From NCBI GenBank assembly GCA_000722615.1, contig JOKI01000014.1, forward strand, positions 189-64,188: a stretch of 64,000 nt of DNA, in the 5' to 3' direction. A program made the translations under genes and the position numbers. A model generated the notes under the pieces. That model had not been told where the DNA came from, searched no databases, and saw only the letters and a program-made list of their open reading frames with translations. This DNA is from Pseudorhizobium pelagicum (GTDB lineage: Bacteria; Pseudomonadota; Alphaproteobacteria; Rhizobiales; Rhizobiaceae). Numbering within the stretch: the first letter of the stretch is position 1; each line of letters opens with the position of its first letter. Shown in pieces: positions 25,137 to 33,848 of this stretch.

Positions 25137-25170
25137 TGATCCGGGCGCCGCATCGGCGTCGCCCGGATCA
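25137..25170. terminator. Terminator-like hairpin between convergent genes
   Basis: TGATCCGGGCG (25137-25147) pairs perfectly with CGCCCGGATCA (25160-25170) around a 12-base loop. No T run follows on the plus strand, so its efficiency is uncertain. Its place between two convergent genes supports a termination role. Confidence 0.5.
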
Positions 25171-25222
25171 CGTCAGGCGATCCTGTTGGCTGGCCCCAGG
25201 GGGCGCCGCGCCGCCTGAAGCC

Positions 25223-25552
25223 TCACTCCGCCGGTACCGCCACCCGGTCGGCGCCAAGCTCGCTGCCGAGTTCGGCGGCCTCGGTCTGCTTGTCCATGAC
25301 GCAGATGTGGCTGACCTCGGTCGTCGTGCCCTTCGCCGTGCCGGTGACGATGGCCAGGCCGTAGCTTTCGCTGCCGAAGGGGTCGACCACGGCGCGGGGG
25401 GCGTCGAGCATGTCCTTTGCCGCGGCCAGGCATTTGGTCTCCACGGTCTGCGCGAAGGCTGCCCAGGCATCGTCCGAGGAGGCTTCTGCGGTGCCGGCGC
25501 AGAGCGCCAGCGCGGCGGCGAGAAGAGTGGCGGTTCTCATGGTTTTCGACAT
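25223..25552 (-). CDS. Hypothetical exported protein
   Basis: A 109-residue protein; ATG 25552 has an AGGAG ribosome site. A clear Sec signal peptide (MSKTMRTATLLAAALALCAG, cleavage near TAEA) precedes a small mature domain with two cysteines (KCLAAAKDML and SHICVMDKQTEA) that could form a disulfide in the periplasm. The mature part looks like the small rhizobial periplasmic family with the GLAIVTGTA motif, but I cannot name it. Monocistronic, divergent from sodB. Confidence 0.75.
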   Translation of the reverse strand: MSKTMRTATLLAAALALCAGTAEASSDDAWAAFAQTVETKCLAAAKDMLDAPRAVVDPFGSESYGLAIVTGTAKGTTTEVSHICVMDKQTEAAELGSELGADRVAVPAE

Positions 25553-25724
25553 CTAGAAGCTCCTGCGGTGCGTCGTGGCTTTCGTTTGCGGCTCTACCAG
25601 ATTTTCGCGCCGCGTGGGAGCGATTGGTCCCGATTCTCGGCCGTCAGGCGTTGCCTCTTGGCCGATGCGCTCCTATGTTCCGCCTCGACCGTTTCACGGT
25701 GTTTTGCCGAAAAGGAGTAAGATC

Positions 25725-26327
25725 ATGGCCTTTGAACTTCCCCAGCTGCCCTATGCCTACGATGCCCTCAGCCCCTATATGTCGGCCGAGACGCTCGAAT
25801 TCCACCACGACAAGCACCACAAGGCCTATGTCGACACCGGCAACAAGCTGGCCTCGGAAGCGGGCATGGGTGATCTCTCCGTCGAGGAAGTGATCAAGAA
25901 GTCCTATGGCACCCACCAGACCCTCTTCAACAATGCCGGCCAGCACTTCAACCACATCCACTTCTGGAACTGGATGAAGAAGGACGGTGGCGGCACCAAG
26001 CTGCCGGGCAAGCTGCAGAGCGCGATCGACAGCGATCTCGGCGGCTACGACAAGTTCAAGTCCGATTTCATCGCCGCCGGCACGACGCAGTTCGGCTCCG
26101 GCTGGGCCTGGCTTTCCGTCAAGGATGGCAAGCTCGAGATCTCCAAGACCCCGAACGGCGAAAACCCGCTGGTTCACGGTGCCGACCCGATCCTCGGCGT
26201 CGACGTCTGGGAGCATTCCTACTACATCGACTACCGCAACGCGCGTCCGAAGTACCTGGAAGCCTTCATCGACAACCTGATCAACTGGGACTACGTGCTG
26301 GAGCGCTACGAAGCCGCCACCAAGTAA
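25725..26327 (+). CDS. sodB: Superoxide dismutase, Fe/Mn family
   Basis: A 200-residue protein of normal length. Metal ligands are visible in ETLEFHHDKHHKAYV, GTHQTLFNNAGQHFNHIHFW and the C-terminal DVWEHSYYIDYRNARPKYL. GSGWAWLSV is the usual fourth region. It dismutates superoxide in the cytoplasm. The sequence alone does not decide iron or manganese; the AQHFNHIHFW version is common to the cambialistic/iron SODs of rhizobia. ATG 25725 follows AAAGGAG; an upstream open extension is rejected. Ends in an intrinsic terminator. Confidence 0.96.
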   Translation: MAFELPQLPYAYDALSPYMSAETLEFHHDKHHKAYVDTGNKLASEAGMGDLSVEEVIKKSYGTHQTLFNNAGQHFNHIHFWNWMKKDGGGTKLPGKLQSAIDSDLGGYDKFKSDFIAAGTTQFGSGWAWLSVKDGKLEISKTPNGENPLVHGADPILGVDVWEHSYYIDYRNARPKYLEAFIDNLINWDYVLERYEAATK

Positions 26328-26350
26328 TCCTGTCGAGACCTTACGTTCGA

Positions 26351-26379
26351 AGGGCTCCGGTTTTGCCGGAGCCCTTTTT
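26351..26379 (+). terminator. Rho-independent terminator of sodB
   Basis: AGGGCTCCGG (26351-26360), a 5-base loop, CCGGAGCCCT (26366-26375) and a T run; 24 bases after the stop codon. Confidence 0.93.
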
Positions 26380-26387
26380 CGTTTTCC

Positions 26388-27005
26388 TCAGTAACCGGCC
26401 GGCGAAAGCCGGGCGCCCGGGTTCTGGCGGAAGAACTCGAGATCGCGCTCGGCCTCCCCAAGCTCGTAGCTGAGGTCGTCCGCTTCGCGCCGCATCCGGC
26501 GCCGCTCGCGTTCCAGGTCGTCGATGCGGTCGCGGATGCCGCGCCGGTCCTTGTCGGCCGCCTTCTTCATGTCGTCGTAGAGCCGGTCGGCCTCCGATTC
26601 CCGCGCGCTGATGCCGGAGTGCAGCGAGTCCATTCGCGAGCGCAGCTCATGGACCCGCTTGCCGAGGCTGTAGCCGCGCACGAAGTCCGCCTCCATCTCG
26701 GCCGGGCAGACGTTGTGATAGGCGCCTCCGGCTTCGCCGTGCGCGGCACCGCCGAGCGGCGTGCAGAAGCGTCGGATGCCGGTCTGGTATCCCTGATACC
26801 ATTGCGTCTGGTTGGGCGTGGCGCCACTCTTGGAGCAGGACCGCACATGGTCGGCAAAGCGGCTCTGCGGATCATAGCCCGCCGCGCCGTCCGTATCGCC
26901 GACCACGGCCCAGTCGGCCACGCGGCATTCCTCCTTGGACATGGTGCCGCATGAGGCAAGTGCGGCCATGACGGCCGCCATGCCGATGAATGGCAAGTAA
27001 CGCAT
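26388..27005 (-). CDS. DUF2799 lipoprotein
   Basis: A 205-residue protein with a lipoprotein signal peptide (MRYLPFIGMAAVMAALASCG, lipobox LASC). The mature part begins TMSKEECRVADWAVVGDTDG, followed by WYQGYQTGIRRFCTP and VCPAEMEADFVRGYSLGKRV, which is the DUF2799 pattern. The C-terminal 80 residues are a charged coiled coil (RIDDLERERRRMRREADDL). It should be anchored in the outer or inner membrane facing the periplasm. Function unknown. The five cysteines in the mature domain may form disulfides. Confidence 0.88.
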   Translation of the reverse strand: MRYLPFIGMAAVMAALASCGTMSKEECRVADWAVVGDTDGAAGYDPQSRFADHVRSCSKSGATPNQTQWYQGYQTGIRRFCTPLGGAAHGEAGGAYHNVCPAEMEADFVRGYSLGKRVHELRSRMDSLHSGISARESEADRLYDDMKKAADKDRRGIRDRIDDLERERRRMRREADDLSYELGEAERDLEFFRQNPGARLSPAGY

Positions 27006-27179
27006 ATAGTTGAACCCCCGGTTGAAACCCCGATCCCTCTAAGCATGAATTCGATCGATCTTCCAGATGCCCGGGTGGCGGTGCAGACCCCACGCACCCC
27101 ATGCACAGCCAGGCGTCACACGGCTGTTAAATTCCGCTGGTCTATGAGCCCGGACAATTCCCCGGACCGAGCCTTCCGC

Positions 27180-28028
27180 ATGCCCAGTGATTCCCCCCTC
27201 ATTCGTTTCGGCGTCATTGCCGACCCTCAATACGCGCCGCTGCCGCCCAATCCGGCTCTCAACCGTCACTTCGAGAAGAGCCTCGGCAAGCTCGACGAGG
27301 CGATCGGCGTCTTCAACGCCCACGATCTCGCCTTCGTCGTGACGCTCGGCGATCTCGTCGACCGCGGCTACGAGAATTTCGACGCGGTGCTGACGCGCTA
27401 TGAGCGTCTGACGCACGAAAGCATCCTTCTGCCCGGCAACCACGATTTTCTCGTCGCGCCCGAGCAGCTGCCGGAGGTCCACCGGCGGCTGTCGATGCCC
27501 GCGCCCTATCATCATTTTTCCCGCAACGGCCTGCGCTTCGTCGTCATCGACGGCAGCGAGGAGAGCCTCTTTGCAGCCCTCGAGGGGGACCCGCGTCGCG
27601 CCCGCGCCGAGGCCCGGCTGGCGGCGCTCGAAGCGGCCGGCTCCCTCAACGCCCAGACCTGGAACGGCGGCATCGGCGAGGCGCAGTTCGCCTGGCTCTC
27701 CGGCGTGCTGGTGGATGCGGCCGCAGCCGGCGAGAAGGTGGTGGTCTTGGGCCACTACCCGCTCTATCCGGACAATGCCCACAACCTCTGGGACTGGCAG
27801 GCGCTCGTCGATCTCTTCGACCGCTCCGGCAATGTCCTGGCCTATCTCTGCGGCCACAATCACATCGGCAACCTCGGCCACCACGGATCGACCTGGTACG
27901 TGAACTTCACGGGCATGGTGGATACGGAGACGGAAAACACCTTCGCGATTGCCGAGATCTTCCCCGACCGCCTGGAAATCACCGGCTTCGGCCGCGAGGA
28001 AAGCCGCGCGCTGCCCTTCGACATCTAG
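27180..28028 (+). CDS. Metallophosphoesterase (ADP-ribose/CDP-alcohol diphosphatase-like)
   Basis: A 282-residue calcineurin-like phosphoesterase. The metal-binding motifs appear in order: GVIADPQY, TLGDLVDRG, LPGNHDFL, VVVLGHYPL and CGHNHIGN. The DPQY opening (Gln in place of His) and overall length match the Mn2+-dependent ADP-ribose/CDP-alcohol diphosphatase group, which hydrolyses nucleoside diphosphate linkages in the cytoplasm. The ATG at 27180 is chosen because the motif begins 12 residues later; an in-frame ATG at 27144 is possible. The stop codon overlaps that of the convergent regulator by 4 bases. Confidence 0.87.
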   Translation: MPSDSPLIRFGVIADPQYAPLPPNPALNRHFEKSLGKLDEAIGVFNAHDLAFVVTLGDLVDRGYENFDAVLTRYERLTHESILLPGNHDFLVAPEQLPEVHRRLSMPAPYHHFSRNGLRFVVIDGSEESLFAALEGDPRRARAEARLAALEAAGSLNAQTWNGGIGEAQFAWLSGVLVDAAAAGEKVVVLGHYPLYPDNAHNLWDWQALVDLFDRSGNVLAYLCGHNHIGNLGHHGSTWYVNFTGMVDTETENTFAIAEIFPDRLEITGFGREESRALPFDI

Positions 28029-28747
28029 GTGGCGTCACCGGGGCTTTGACCTGTGCCTCTGCCAGCATCGGTCTGCCAGCCCTCGACCCACAGCCTGCGC
28101 AGGGCGTCGCCCTGGCCGGTGAAGAAGCCGTCGGCCGGCGCGCAGTCCTCCACCCGGTCGGCGCGGAAATTGCGGAACGCCTGCCGCAACTCGCACCAGC
28201 CGACGATATTGGCCGTTTGCGAATAGTAAATCAGCGCGATCGGCCGGATTACTCTCTCCGTCGATCGGCCCAGCTCATCGCGATAGTCGAGCGACAGCGT
28301 CTGCTCGTCGCGGATCGCCCGCCGCACCATGGCGAAATCGACGGCCTCCGGAACGGGTGCAGCACTGCCCCAGGCATGCAGGGCGTTTGCGGAGAATGTC
28401 GCGGAGAGCGGCGGCGGCACAGCGGCGGCGATCTTGCGGTTCACCTGCTTGGCCGCCTGCCGCAGCTCCCTGTCGCCGGTGCGTTCCAGAAGGGCCAGCG
28501 CCAGCACGATTGCCTCCGTCTCCTCCACCGTCAGCATCAGCGGCGGCAGCGTGAATCCGGGCCGCAGGATGTAGCCGATGCCGCGCCCGCCCTCGATCGG
28601 CACCCGCATCGCCTGCAGCGCGACGATGTCGCGGTAGATGGACCGTACCGTTACCTCCAGCTGTGCCGCCATGGCGGCAGCCGTGACCGGTGCGCGCGCG
28701 AGCCGCAGGATCTGGATGATCTCGAACAGCCGTGACGCCTTGCGCAT
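28025..28747 (-). CDS. YafY-family (HTH-WYL) transcriptional regulator
   Basis: A 240-residue regulator starting MRKASRLFEIIQILRLARAP with a GGAGGAG ribosome site, preferred over an ATG 33 bases upstream. The N-terminal winged HTH has VTVRSIYRDIVALQAMRVPI and GGRGIGYILRPGFTLPPLM. The C-terminal WYL domain (about 130-215) includes LDYRDELGRSTERVIRPIAL and the variant IVGWCELRQAFRNFRADRV. The WYL motif is thought to bind nucleic acid or nucleotides. A long perfect palindrome upstream is the probable autoregulatory operator. It faces a LysE exporter. Confidence 0.92.
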   Translation of the reverse strand: MRKASRLFEIIQILRLARAPVTAAAMAAQLEVTVRSIYRDIVALQAMRVPIEGGRGIGYILRPGFTLPPLMLTVEETEAIVLALALLERTGDRELRQAAKQVNRKIAAAVPPPLSATFSANALHAWGSAAPVPEAVDFAMVRRAIRDEQTLSLDYRDELGRSTERVIRPIALIYYSQTANIVGWCELRQAFRNFRADRVEDCAPADGFFTGQGDALRRLWVEGWQTDAGRGTGQSPGDAT

Positions 28748-28770
28748 GTTTTCGGCCTCCTCCCGCACCG

Positions 28771-28794
28771 CTCCTGACATGACGCTGTCAGGAG
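28771..28794. promoter_or_regulatory. Operator-like palindrome CTCCTGACA-N6-TGTCAGGAG
   Basis: A perfect 9-bp inverted repeat with 6-base spacer, 24 bases upstream of the regulator start (28747) and 84 before lysE (28878). The TGACA-N6-TGTCA core is of the type reported for YafY/DeoR-like regulators. Confidence 0.7.
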
Positions 28795-28877
28795 CACTTC
28801 GCTATACCGCCGCAGATCCATAAGGAAAACAAGCCTCCCGGAATTCTGCGGCGAGGCGGCGAGAACAGGAAACTGAC

Positions 28878-29519
28878 ATGACCTACGGCGAAAACCTCTG
28901 GCTGTTCTTTACCCTTCTGTTCGGCATCATCGTCGTCCCCGGCATGGACATGATCTTCGTGCTGGCCAATTCGCTGAGCCGCGGGCGCTCCTCCGGTCTC
29001 GCGGCGACCGCTGGCATCATGGCCGGCGGTGCCGTTCATTCCCTCTACGGCGCAGTCGGGGTCGGCCTGTTGGCCCATCTGGTGCCCATGCTGTTCACGC
29101 CGCTGCTGATCGCCGGCGCGCTCTACATGGCCTGGATCGGCGTGACCCTGATGCGCAGTTCGATCATCATCGAAGGTGTCGGTCCCGCCGATGCGGCAAG
29201 TCACTGGCAGGCCTTCCGCCGCGGCGCCATCACCTGCCTGATGAACCCCAAGGCTTACCTTTTCATGCTGGCGATCTACCCGCAGTTCCTGCGCCCCGAC
29301 TTCGGTCCACTCGCTCCCCAGGCGGCCGTCATGGCGCTAGTGACGGCCGTGACCCAGCTTGCCGTCTACGGCGGTCTGGCGCTCGCAGCGGGCAGGGCGC
29401 GGCAGGCGATCGTCGACAACGCCCGCGCCACCGTCTGGATCGGCCGCAGCGCCGGGGCGCTCTTGGTGGCCGTCTCGCTGGTCACGCTTTGGGAAGGTAC
29501 CGGCAGCTGGCGCATGTGA
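28878..29519 (+). CDS. LysE-family amino acid exporter
   Basis: A 213-residue inner-membrane protein with six hydrophobic segments. The opening FTLLFGIIVVPGMDMIFVLA and the G-x-x-x-G-x-x-x-G-like helix (GLAATAGIMAGGAVHSLYG), then AFRRGAITCLMNPKAYLFML, match the LysE/RhtB family. It would export an amino acid or related metabolite. Here the usual PGP motif reads PGM. The AGGAAACTG ribosome site precedes ATG 28878. It is divergent from the YafY-type regulator, which may control it through the palindrome in between. Confidence 0.92.
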   Translation: MTYGENLWLFFTLLFGIIVVPGMDMIFVLANSLSRGRSSGLAATAGIMAGGAVHSLYGAVGVGLLAHLVPMLFTPLLIAGALYMAWIGVTLMRSSIIIEGVGPADAASHWQAFRRGAITCLMNPKAYLFMLAIYPQFLRPDFGPLAPQAAVMALVTAVTQLAVYGGLALAAGRARQAIVDNARATVWIGRSAGALLVAVSLVTLWEGTGSWRM

Positions 29520-29652
29520 CGGAATCAAGACATAGCGTCTTGATTTTCCACATGTTATCACCGCTTTGTTACTTTGTTCCGGATGCCCGGCAGGCGATGC
29601 TGCGGCGCTTTTTGGTGGCCGGTCGGCCGCTGTCACGAAGGAGAACCACTGC

Positions 29653-30096
29653 ATGCGCCTGAAGTCTCTCGCTCTCGGAGCCGTGCTCGGCTGCCTCTGT
29701 CTTTCCGCAGCCGTCGCCCAGGAAGAGCCGCAGGTCGTGCGGCAGAACCTGATGAAGGGCATCGGCCAGTCGATGGGCGCGCTCGGCGCCATCGCCAAGG
29801 GTGAGAAGCCCTATGATGCAGCCGTCGTCCAGACGTCTCTGGAGACGATCAGCACCAATGCCAAGGCTTTCCCGGACCAGTTCCCGGAAGGCTCCGAGAC
29901 CGGCATGGAGAGCGATGCGGCGCCCGCCATCTGGGAAAACATGGCGGATTTCGAGGCCAAGGCCGAAAAGCTCGCGACCGAAGCCGACACGCTTCTGGCC
30001 GCCGTGCCCGCCGACCAGGCCGGCGTCGGCGCGGCCCTGAAGACGCTCGGCGGCACCTGCGGCGATTGCCACCAGACCTATCGCCTGAAGCGCTAG
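29653..30096 (+). CDS. Cytochrome c-prime
   Basis: A 147-residue protein with a Sec signal peptide (about 1-22, ending SAAVAQ). The mature part is four-helical, and the heme motif CGDCH lies near the C-terminus (136-140, GGTCGDCHQTYRLKR), the hallmark of class II cytochrome c-prime. The periplasmic pentacoordinate heme of these proteins binds NO and other small gases, giving protection from nitrosative stress or transfer of electrons. It lies 98 bases before a diheme cytochrome c gene on the same strand; the two are probably an electron-transfer pair. Confidence 0.94.
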   Translation: MRLKSLALGAVLGCLCLSAAVAQEEPQVVRQNLMKGIGQSMGALGAIAKGEKPYDAAVVQTSLETISTNAKAFPDQFPEGSETGMESDAAPAIWENMADFEAKAEKLATEADTLLAAVPADQAGVGAALKTLGGTCGDCHQTYRLKR

Positions 30097-30194
30097 CCTC
30101 GAAGCCGCCGAGGCCGTGACTGAGGCAATGACGGAAGTTTCGCCGGCGGCGGTTCGCCTGCCGCCGGTCTTTCAATGATCGACTGGAGACGGAC

Positions 30195-31112
30195 ATGGCT
30201 TTGCGGTGGGGGAGGGTACTGGGCGCCGGCGCGGCCTTGGTCGCGATCGGCGTGGCGGCGGCCTGGTTTCTGACGGTCCCGCAGCCCGCCTCGGCCGACA
30301 CCTGGGAAGGGCTCGGCGCGCCGGATCTGGCGCGCGGCGAGACGCTGTTCTGGGCCGGCGGCTGCGCCGGCTGTCATGCGGCGGATGGGGCAACAGGCGA
30401 GGCGGTCAAGACGCTTTCCGGCGGTCTGGCGCTCACCAGTCCCTTCGGCACCTTCCATGTCCCCAACATCTCGCCTGATCCGCAGGCCGGCATCGGCGCC
30501 TGGACGCTCGCCGAATTCGGCAATGCCATGACCCGCGGCGTCGGTCGCGCGGGCGAGCACCTCTACCCCTCGTTTCCCTATACCTCCTACGCCCGTATGC
30601 GGCCGGAAGACGTCAACGACCTCTTCGCCTACCTGAAGACGCTGCCGGCAAGCGGGAATGTGGCGCCGCCGCACGACCTCGGCTTCCCCTACAACATGCG
30701 GATCACGCTCGGTGGCTGGAAGTTGTTGTTCTTCTCCGACGCGCCGCGCGTCGAACTCGCCTCCGCCGACGAAAAGCTGCAGCGCGGCCAGTTCCTCGTC
30801 GAAGGCCCCGGCCATTGCGGCGAATGCCATACGCCCCGCAATGCGCTCGGCGGCCTGCAGGCCGACCAGTGGCTCGCCGGCGGTCCCAATCCGGAAGGCG
30901 AGGGGCGCGTGCCCAACATCACGCCGGGCGGCGATGCCGTCGGCTCCTGGAGCGAGGCCGATCTCGTCAATTATTTCCAGACCGGCTTTACGCCCGACTT
31001 CGACACCGTCGGCGGCTCGATGGTCGAGGTGCAGCGCAACCTCTCGCATCTGCCGCAGGAGGATCTGGAGGCGATCGCCGCCTATCTGAAGGCCGTGCCG
31101 GCCATCCAGTAG
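30195..31112 (+). CDS. Diheme c-type cytochrome
   Basis: A 305-residue protein. The N-terminal helix (about 5-27, WGRVLGAGAALVAIGVAAAW) is a signal peptide or membrane anchor. Two heme motifs are present: CAGCH (57-61) and CGECH (208-212). Domain 1 carries the Met-ligand region ITPxx-like VPNISPDPQAGIGAWTLAEF; domain 2 carries VPNITPGGDAVGSW. This is the pattern of the cytochrome c subunits of membrane alcohol/aldehyde or gluconate dehydrogenases, except that such subunits usually carry three hemes. It should carry electrons in the periplasm. The dehydrogenase partner is not adjacent; the gcd gene at 47124 uses quinone instead. Confidence 0.9.
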   Translation: MALRWGRVLGAGAALVAIGVAAAWFLTVPQPASADTWEGLGAPDLARGETLFWAGGCAGCHAADGATGEAVKTLSGGLALTSPFGTFHVPNISPDPQAGIGAWTLAEFGNAMTRGVGRAGEHLYPSFPYTSYARMRPEDVNDLFAYLKTLPASGNVAPPHDLGFPYNMRITLGGWKLLFFSDAPRVELASADEKLQRGQFLVEGPGHCGECHTPRNALGGLQADQWLAGGPNPEGEGRVPNITPGGDAVGSWSEADLVNYFQTGFTPDFDTVGGSMVEVQRNLSHLPQEDLEAIAAYLKAVPAIQ

Positions 31113-31227
31113 TCACAGCGGTTGGCTGCAGGAACCGCGACACGTGTCGGATCGCGATGCTCTCGATCGTCTTCAGCCTGAGGGCAGGGCAGTGAAGCCT
31201 GCCTCAAGCGCGAGGAAAGGGGATGCC

Positions 31228-31569
31228 ATGCCGCAGTATCTGGTCGCCATTCACCACCCCGACGAGTACGACCCCGCCGCGACGGAAGACGCGGCGATGA
31301 CCCGCGACATCGACCGGCTCAACGACGAGATGGTCGCCGCGGGGGTGAGGATCTTCGTCGGCGGCCTGCAGCCGGCAGATCGGGCGATGTCGCTCAAGGC
31401 CGAGCCCGATGGAGAGGTGCGCGTCACGCAAGGGCCATACCTGAAGACGAGGGAGCACATGGGCGGCTTCTGGGTGCTGGAGGCCGCCGATCTCGACGAG
31501 GCTTTGGCCTGGGGTCGCAAGGCCGCCGTCGCCTGCCGGGCGCCGGTCGAGGTGCGGCCGTTTCACTAG
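31228..31569 (+). CDS. YciI-family (DGPF/YCII) protein
   Basis: A 113-residue ferredoxin-fold protein; ATG 31228 follows GAGGAAAGGGG. YLVAIHHPDEYDPAATEDAA and the later VTQGPYLKTREHMGGFWVLE are characteristic of the DGPF/YCII domain, and EVRPFH is its typical C-terminal end. Homologues often stand next to ECF sigma factors of the ECF41/SigJ-like type. None is adjacent here. No activity is known; an enzyme-like His/Asp arrangement is discussed for YciI. Position after the cytochromes is probably incidental. Confidence 0.87.
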   Translation: MPQYLVAIHHPDEYDPAATEDAAMTRDIDRLNDEMVAAGVRIFVGGLQPADRAMSLKAEPDGEVRVTQGPYLKTREHMGGFWVLEAADLDEALAWGRKAAVACRAPVEVRPFH

Positions 31570-31791
31570 CGGCGGCGAAGACGCGGCAGCCAGCCTATGC
31601 GTCCGCCTGCAGAGAATGCCGCACCGGGACTGTGGGCGGTGTCCAGGTCGTTCGGCTTGGCCCTGGCGAGATGGCTTGCGCCGGCGGCAGCTGTCGTCCA
31701 AGCTCTCGTGGCCGTTGCCGCCATCTTCTGCCCGCGCAGGTGTCGCATCGGAACCTGGCCTGTCGGCCGGGGTTGAAGGCGCGGGAAGGGC

Positions 31792-32766
31792 ATGAGCATG
31801 AGCCATCACCACCATCATCACCACCAGGAAGCCGAAGGCGGCGATCGGCGCATGGTCCTCGCCATCATCGTCAACGTCGGCCTGACCTTCGCCCAGATCG
31901 TCGGCGGCATCTTTTCCGGCAGCCTGTCGCTGATCGCCGATGCGCTTCACAATTTCAGTGACGCCGCCTCGCTCGCCATTGCCGCCTATGCCCGGCGCAT
32001 CGCCCGCAGGCCGTCCAATGCCGCGATGACCTTCGGCTATGTGCGCGCGGAGGTGGTGGCGGCACTGATCAACTACACCACGCTGATCGTCATCGGCCTT
32101 TACCTCGTCTACGAGGCGGTCATGCGCTTCATCACGCCGGAGCCGGTCGAGGGCTGGATCGTGGTCGGCGTCGCCGTCGTCGCGCTTGTGATCGATCTGG
32201 CGACCGCCTTCCTCACCTATGCCATGTCGAAGGAGAGCATGAACATCCGCGCCGCCTTCGTCCACAACGTCGCCGATGCGTTGGGCTCGGTCGGCGTCAT
32301 CGTCGCCGGAACGCTGATCCTTCTCTACGACTGGCAGATCGTCGACCCGATCGTGACGCTGGCGATCGCGCTCTACATCCTCTGGCAGGCATTTGCCGAG
32401 ATCGGCGGCTCGATCCGCATGCTGATGCTGGGCACGCCCTCCGGCATCGACGTGCCGCAGCTGATCGACAGACTGTCGGGCGTCGACGGCGTCGTCGATA
32501 TCCACCACGTGCATGTCTTTGCGATCGACGAGCAACTGACGGCCATGGAGGCCCACGTCGTGCTGGCGGCAAGCCACGGCGCGCAGACGGAACTCGTCAA
32601 GGCGCGGCTGAAAGCGCTGGCAAGCCAGGAGTTCGGCATCGGTCACTCCACCCTGGAATTTGCCAGCGGTGAAGCCTGCTGCCAGGGAGAGGATGCCAGC
32701 ATCGTCGGCCACCCGATCCGGGGGCCGTCCGGAGAACGGCATCGCAAGACGGGGCATCTTCACTGA
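31792..32766 (+). CDS. CDF-family cation exporter (CzcD/ZitB-like)
   Basis: A 324-residue inner-membrane protein opening MSMSHHHHHHHQEAEGG, a metal-binding His tract. Six spans follow. TM2 holds LIADALHNFSD and TM5 holds AFVHNVADALGSV, the paired H/D metal sites of Zn-transporting CDFs (HxxxD). The C-terminal cytosolic domain (VDGVVDIHHVHVFAIDEQ) is the usual metallochaperone-like fold. It exports Zn2+, perhaps Co/Cd, against protons. ATG 31792 follows GGGAAGGGC. An element GGAAC-N16-GGTT lies at 31750-31774, a possible but weak EcfG-type promoter. No other structure was seen in the 220-base gap before the gene. Confidence 0.93.
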   Translation: MSMSHHHHHHHQEAEGGDRRMVLAIIVNVGLTFAQIVGGIFSGSLSLIADALHNFSDAASLAIAAYARRIARRPSNAAMTFGYVRAEVVAALINYTTLIVIGLYLVYEAVMRFITPEPVEGWIVVGVAVVALVIDLATAFLTYAMSKESMNIRAAFVHNVADALGSVGVIVAGTLILLYDWQIVDPIVTLAIALYILWQAFAEIGGSIRMLMLGTPSGIDVPQLIDRLSGVDGVVDIHHVHVFAIDEQLTAMEAHVVLAASHGAQTELVKARLKALASQEFGIGHSTLEFASGEACCQGEDASIVGHPIRGPSGERHRKTGHLH

Positions 32767-32781
32767 AGCGGGACGGCAGTC

Positions 32782-33348
32782 TCAGCGGTGCTCGCGGGAG
32801 AAGGCGGCGATTTCCGCCTCGGCCTGCGGCCCCCAGAGGCCGAGCGCCTTGAGGATTTCCATGGTGAATGTCACGGGCGAACTGCCGGGCGCGGTGATCA
32901 CCCGGTCGTGCGAGACTGCCTGAGGGCGGTCGCGGTAGAAGGCCTGTCCGCTGTAGCCCGGCTGTTTGCTGTGCGATCCAAGCGAGTTTCCGGTATGGGC
33001 AACGGCGTTCAGCACGCCCGTCGCCGCCAGCGCGCTCGCCGCGGCGCAGATCCCGGCGACCAGCTTGCCGCCACCATGGAAGGCGTGGACATGGGTGGTG
33101 AAGTCTGGCGCTTCGCCCTTCTCCCAGGAAAGCCCGCCGGGGATGACGAGAGCGTCGAAATCGGCCGGGTCGAGCGCGGCATAAGAGATGTCCGGCGTCA
33201 CCTTTAGTCCGCCCATGGAGGTGACAATCCCTCCGTCCGGCGAGGCGGTGACAACCTCCACGCCAAGATAGCTGCGCGCCACGGCCATCAGCAGCGCACA
33301 TTCCCAGTCGGCGAAATCGGGTGTCAGGGCAATCGCGATGCGGGCCAT
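32782..33348 (-). CDS. DJ-1/PfpI-type glutamine amidotransferase-like protein
   Basis: A 188-residue protein. The DJ-1/PfpI fold is shown by MARIAIALTPDFADWECAL, DFDALVIPGGLSWEKG and the nucleophile elbow AGICAAASALAATGVL with the reactive Cys. VVTASPDGGIVTSMGGLKVTPD is typical as well. Members include chaperone, protease, deglycase and regulatory roles; here neither an HTH nor a signal peptide is present. It lies 11 bases downstream of the GNAT gene on the same strand, so they form an operon. Confidence 0.9.
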   Translation of the reverse strand: MARIAIALTPDFADWECALLMAVARSYLGVEVVTASPDGGIVTSMGGLKVTPDISYAALDPADFDALVIPGGLSWEKGEAPDFTTHVHAFHGGGKLVAGICAAASALAATGVLNAVAHTGNSLGSHSKQPGYSGQAFYRDRPQAVSHDRVITAPGSSPVTFTMEILKALGLWGPQAEAEIAAFSREHR

Positions 33349-33359
33349 GGGTATCCTCT

Positions 33360-33848
33360 TCAGGCGAGCGCCTGGGTATAGCGCATGCCGGTCACGGGGC
33401 GGGGAAGGAAGTCCATCTGTTCGTAGAACCGGTGGGCGGCGAAATTGCCGGTCGCGGCGCTGACCGAAAGATAGTCGCAGCCGGCGGTGCGGGCAATCTC
33501 CCGGGCGCGGGCGATCAGGTGCTGGCCGATGCCGTTGCCGCGCTGCCCGTCGCGCACGAAGAGATGGTGCAGGTCCATGCCGCGGCGGCCTTCCTGCGCC
33601 CTGTAGAGCGGCACCAGGATCGCGTAGCCCATCAGCTCGTCGCCGCTGTCGGCCACCAGCGCCTGGATCCAGGGCATAGGCCCGAAGAGGTCGCGCTCCA
33701 GCTTCTCCGGCGTCATGGCGGATGCGTCGCCGTGATGGGCGGCAAGTGCTGCGATCATCGCGTTCAGTTCGGGAAGGTCATGGGCCTTGGCGGCGCGGAT
33801 GGTGACCACGGCCGGGCGGGGGAGGGTGATGTCGGTATCGTCGGTCAT
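33360..33848 (-). CDS. GNAT-family N-acetyltransferase
   Basis: A 162-residue protein. The acetyl-CoA loop is seen in LFVRDGQRGNGIGQHLIARA (R/Q-x-x-G-x-G/A pattern), followed by YLSVSAATGNFAAHRFYEQM and the C-terminal strand. It is similar in layout to spermidine/spermine or diamine acetyltransferases (EEGRRGMDLHHLFV), but the substrate is not determined. ATG 33848 has an AGAGGAAG ribosome site. First gene of the two-gene operon with the DJ-1/PfpI protein. Confidence 0.88.
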   Translation of the reverse strand: MTDDTDITLPRPAVVTIRAAKAHDLPELNAMIAALAAHHGDASAMTPEKLERDLFGPMPWIQALVADSGDELMGYAILVPLYRAQEGRRGMDLHHLFVRDGQRGNGIGQHLIARAREIARTAGCDYLSVSAATGNFAAHRFYEQMDFLPRPVTGMRYTQALA

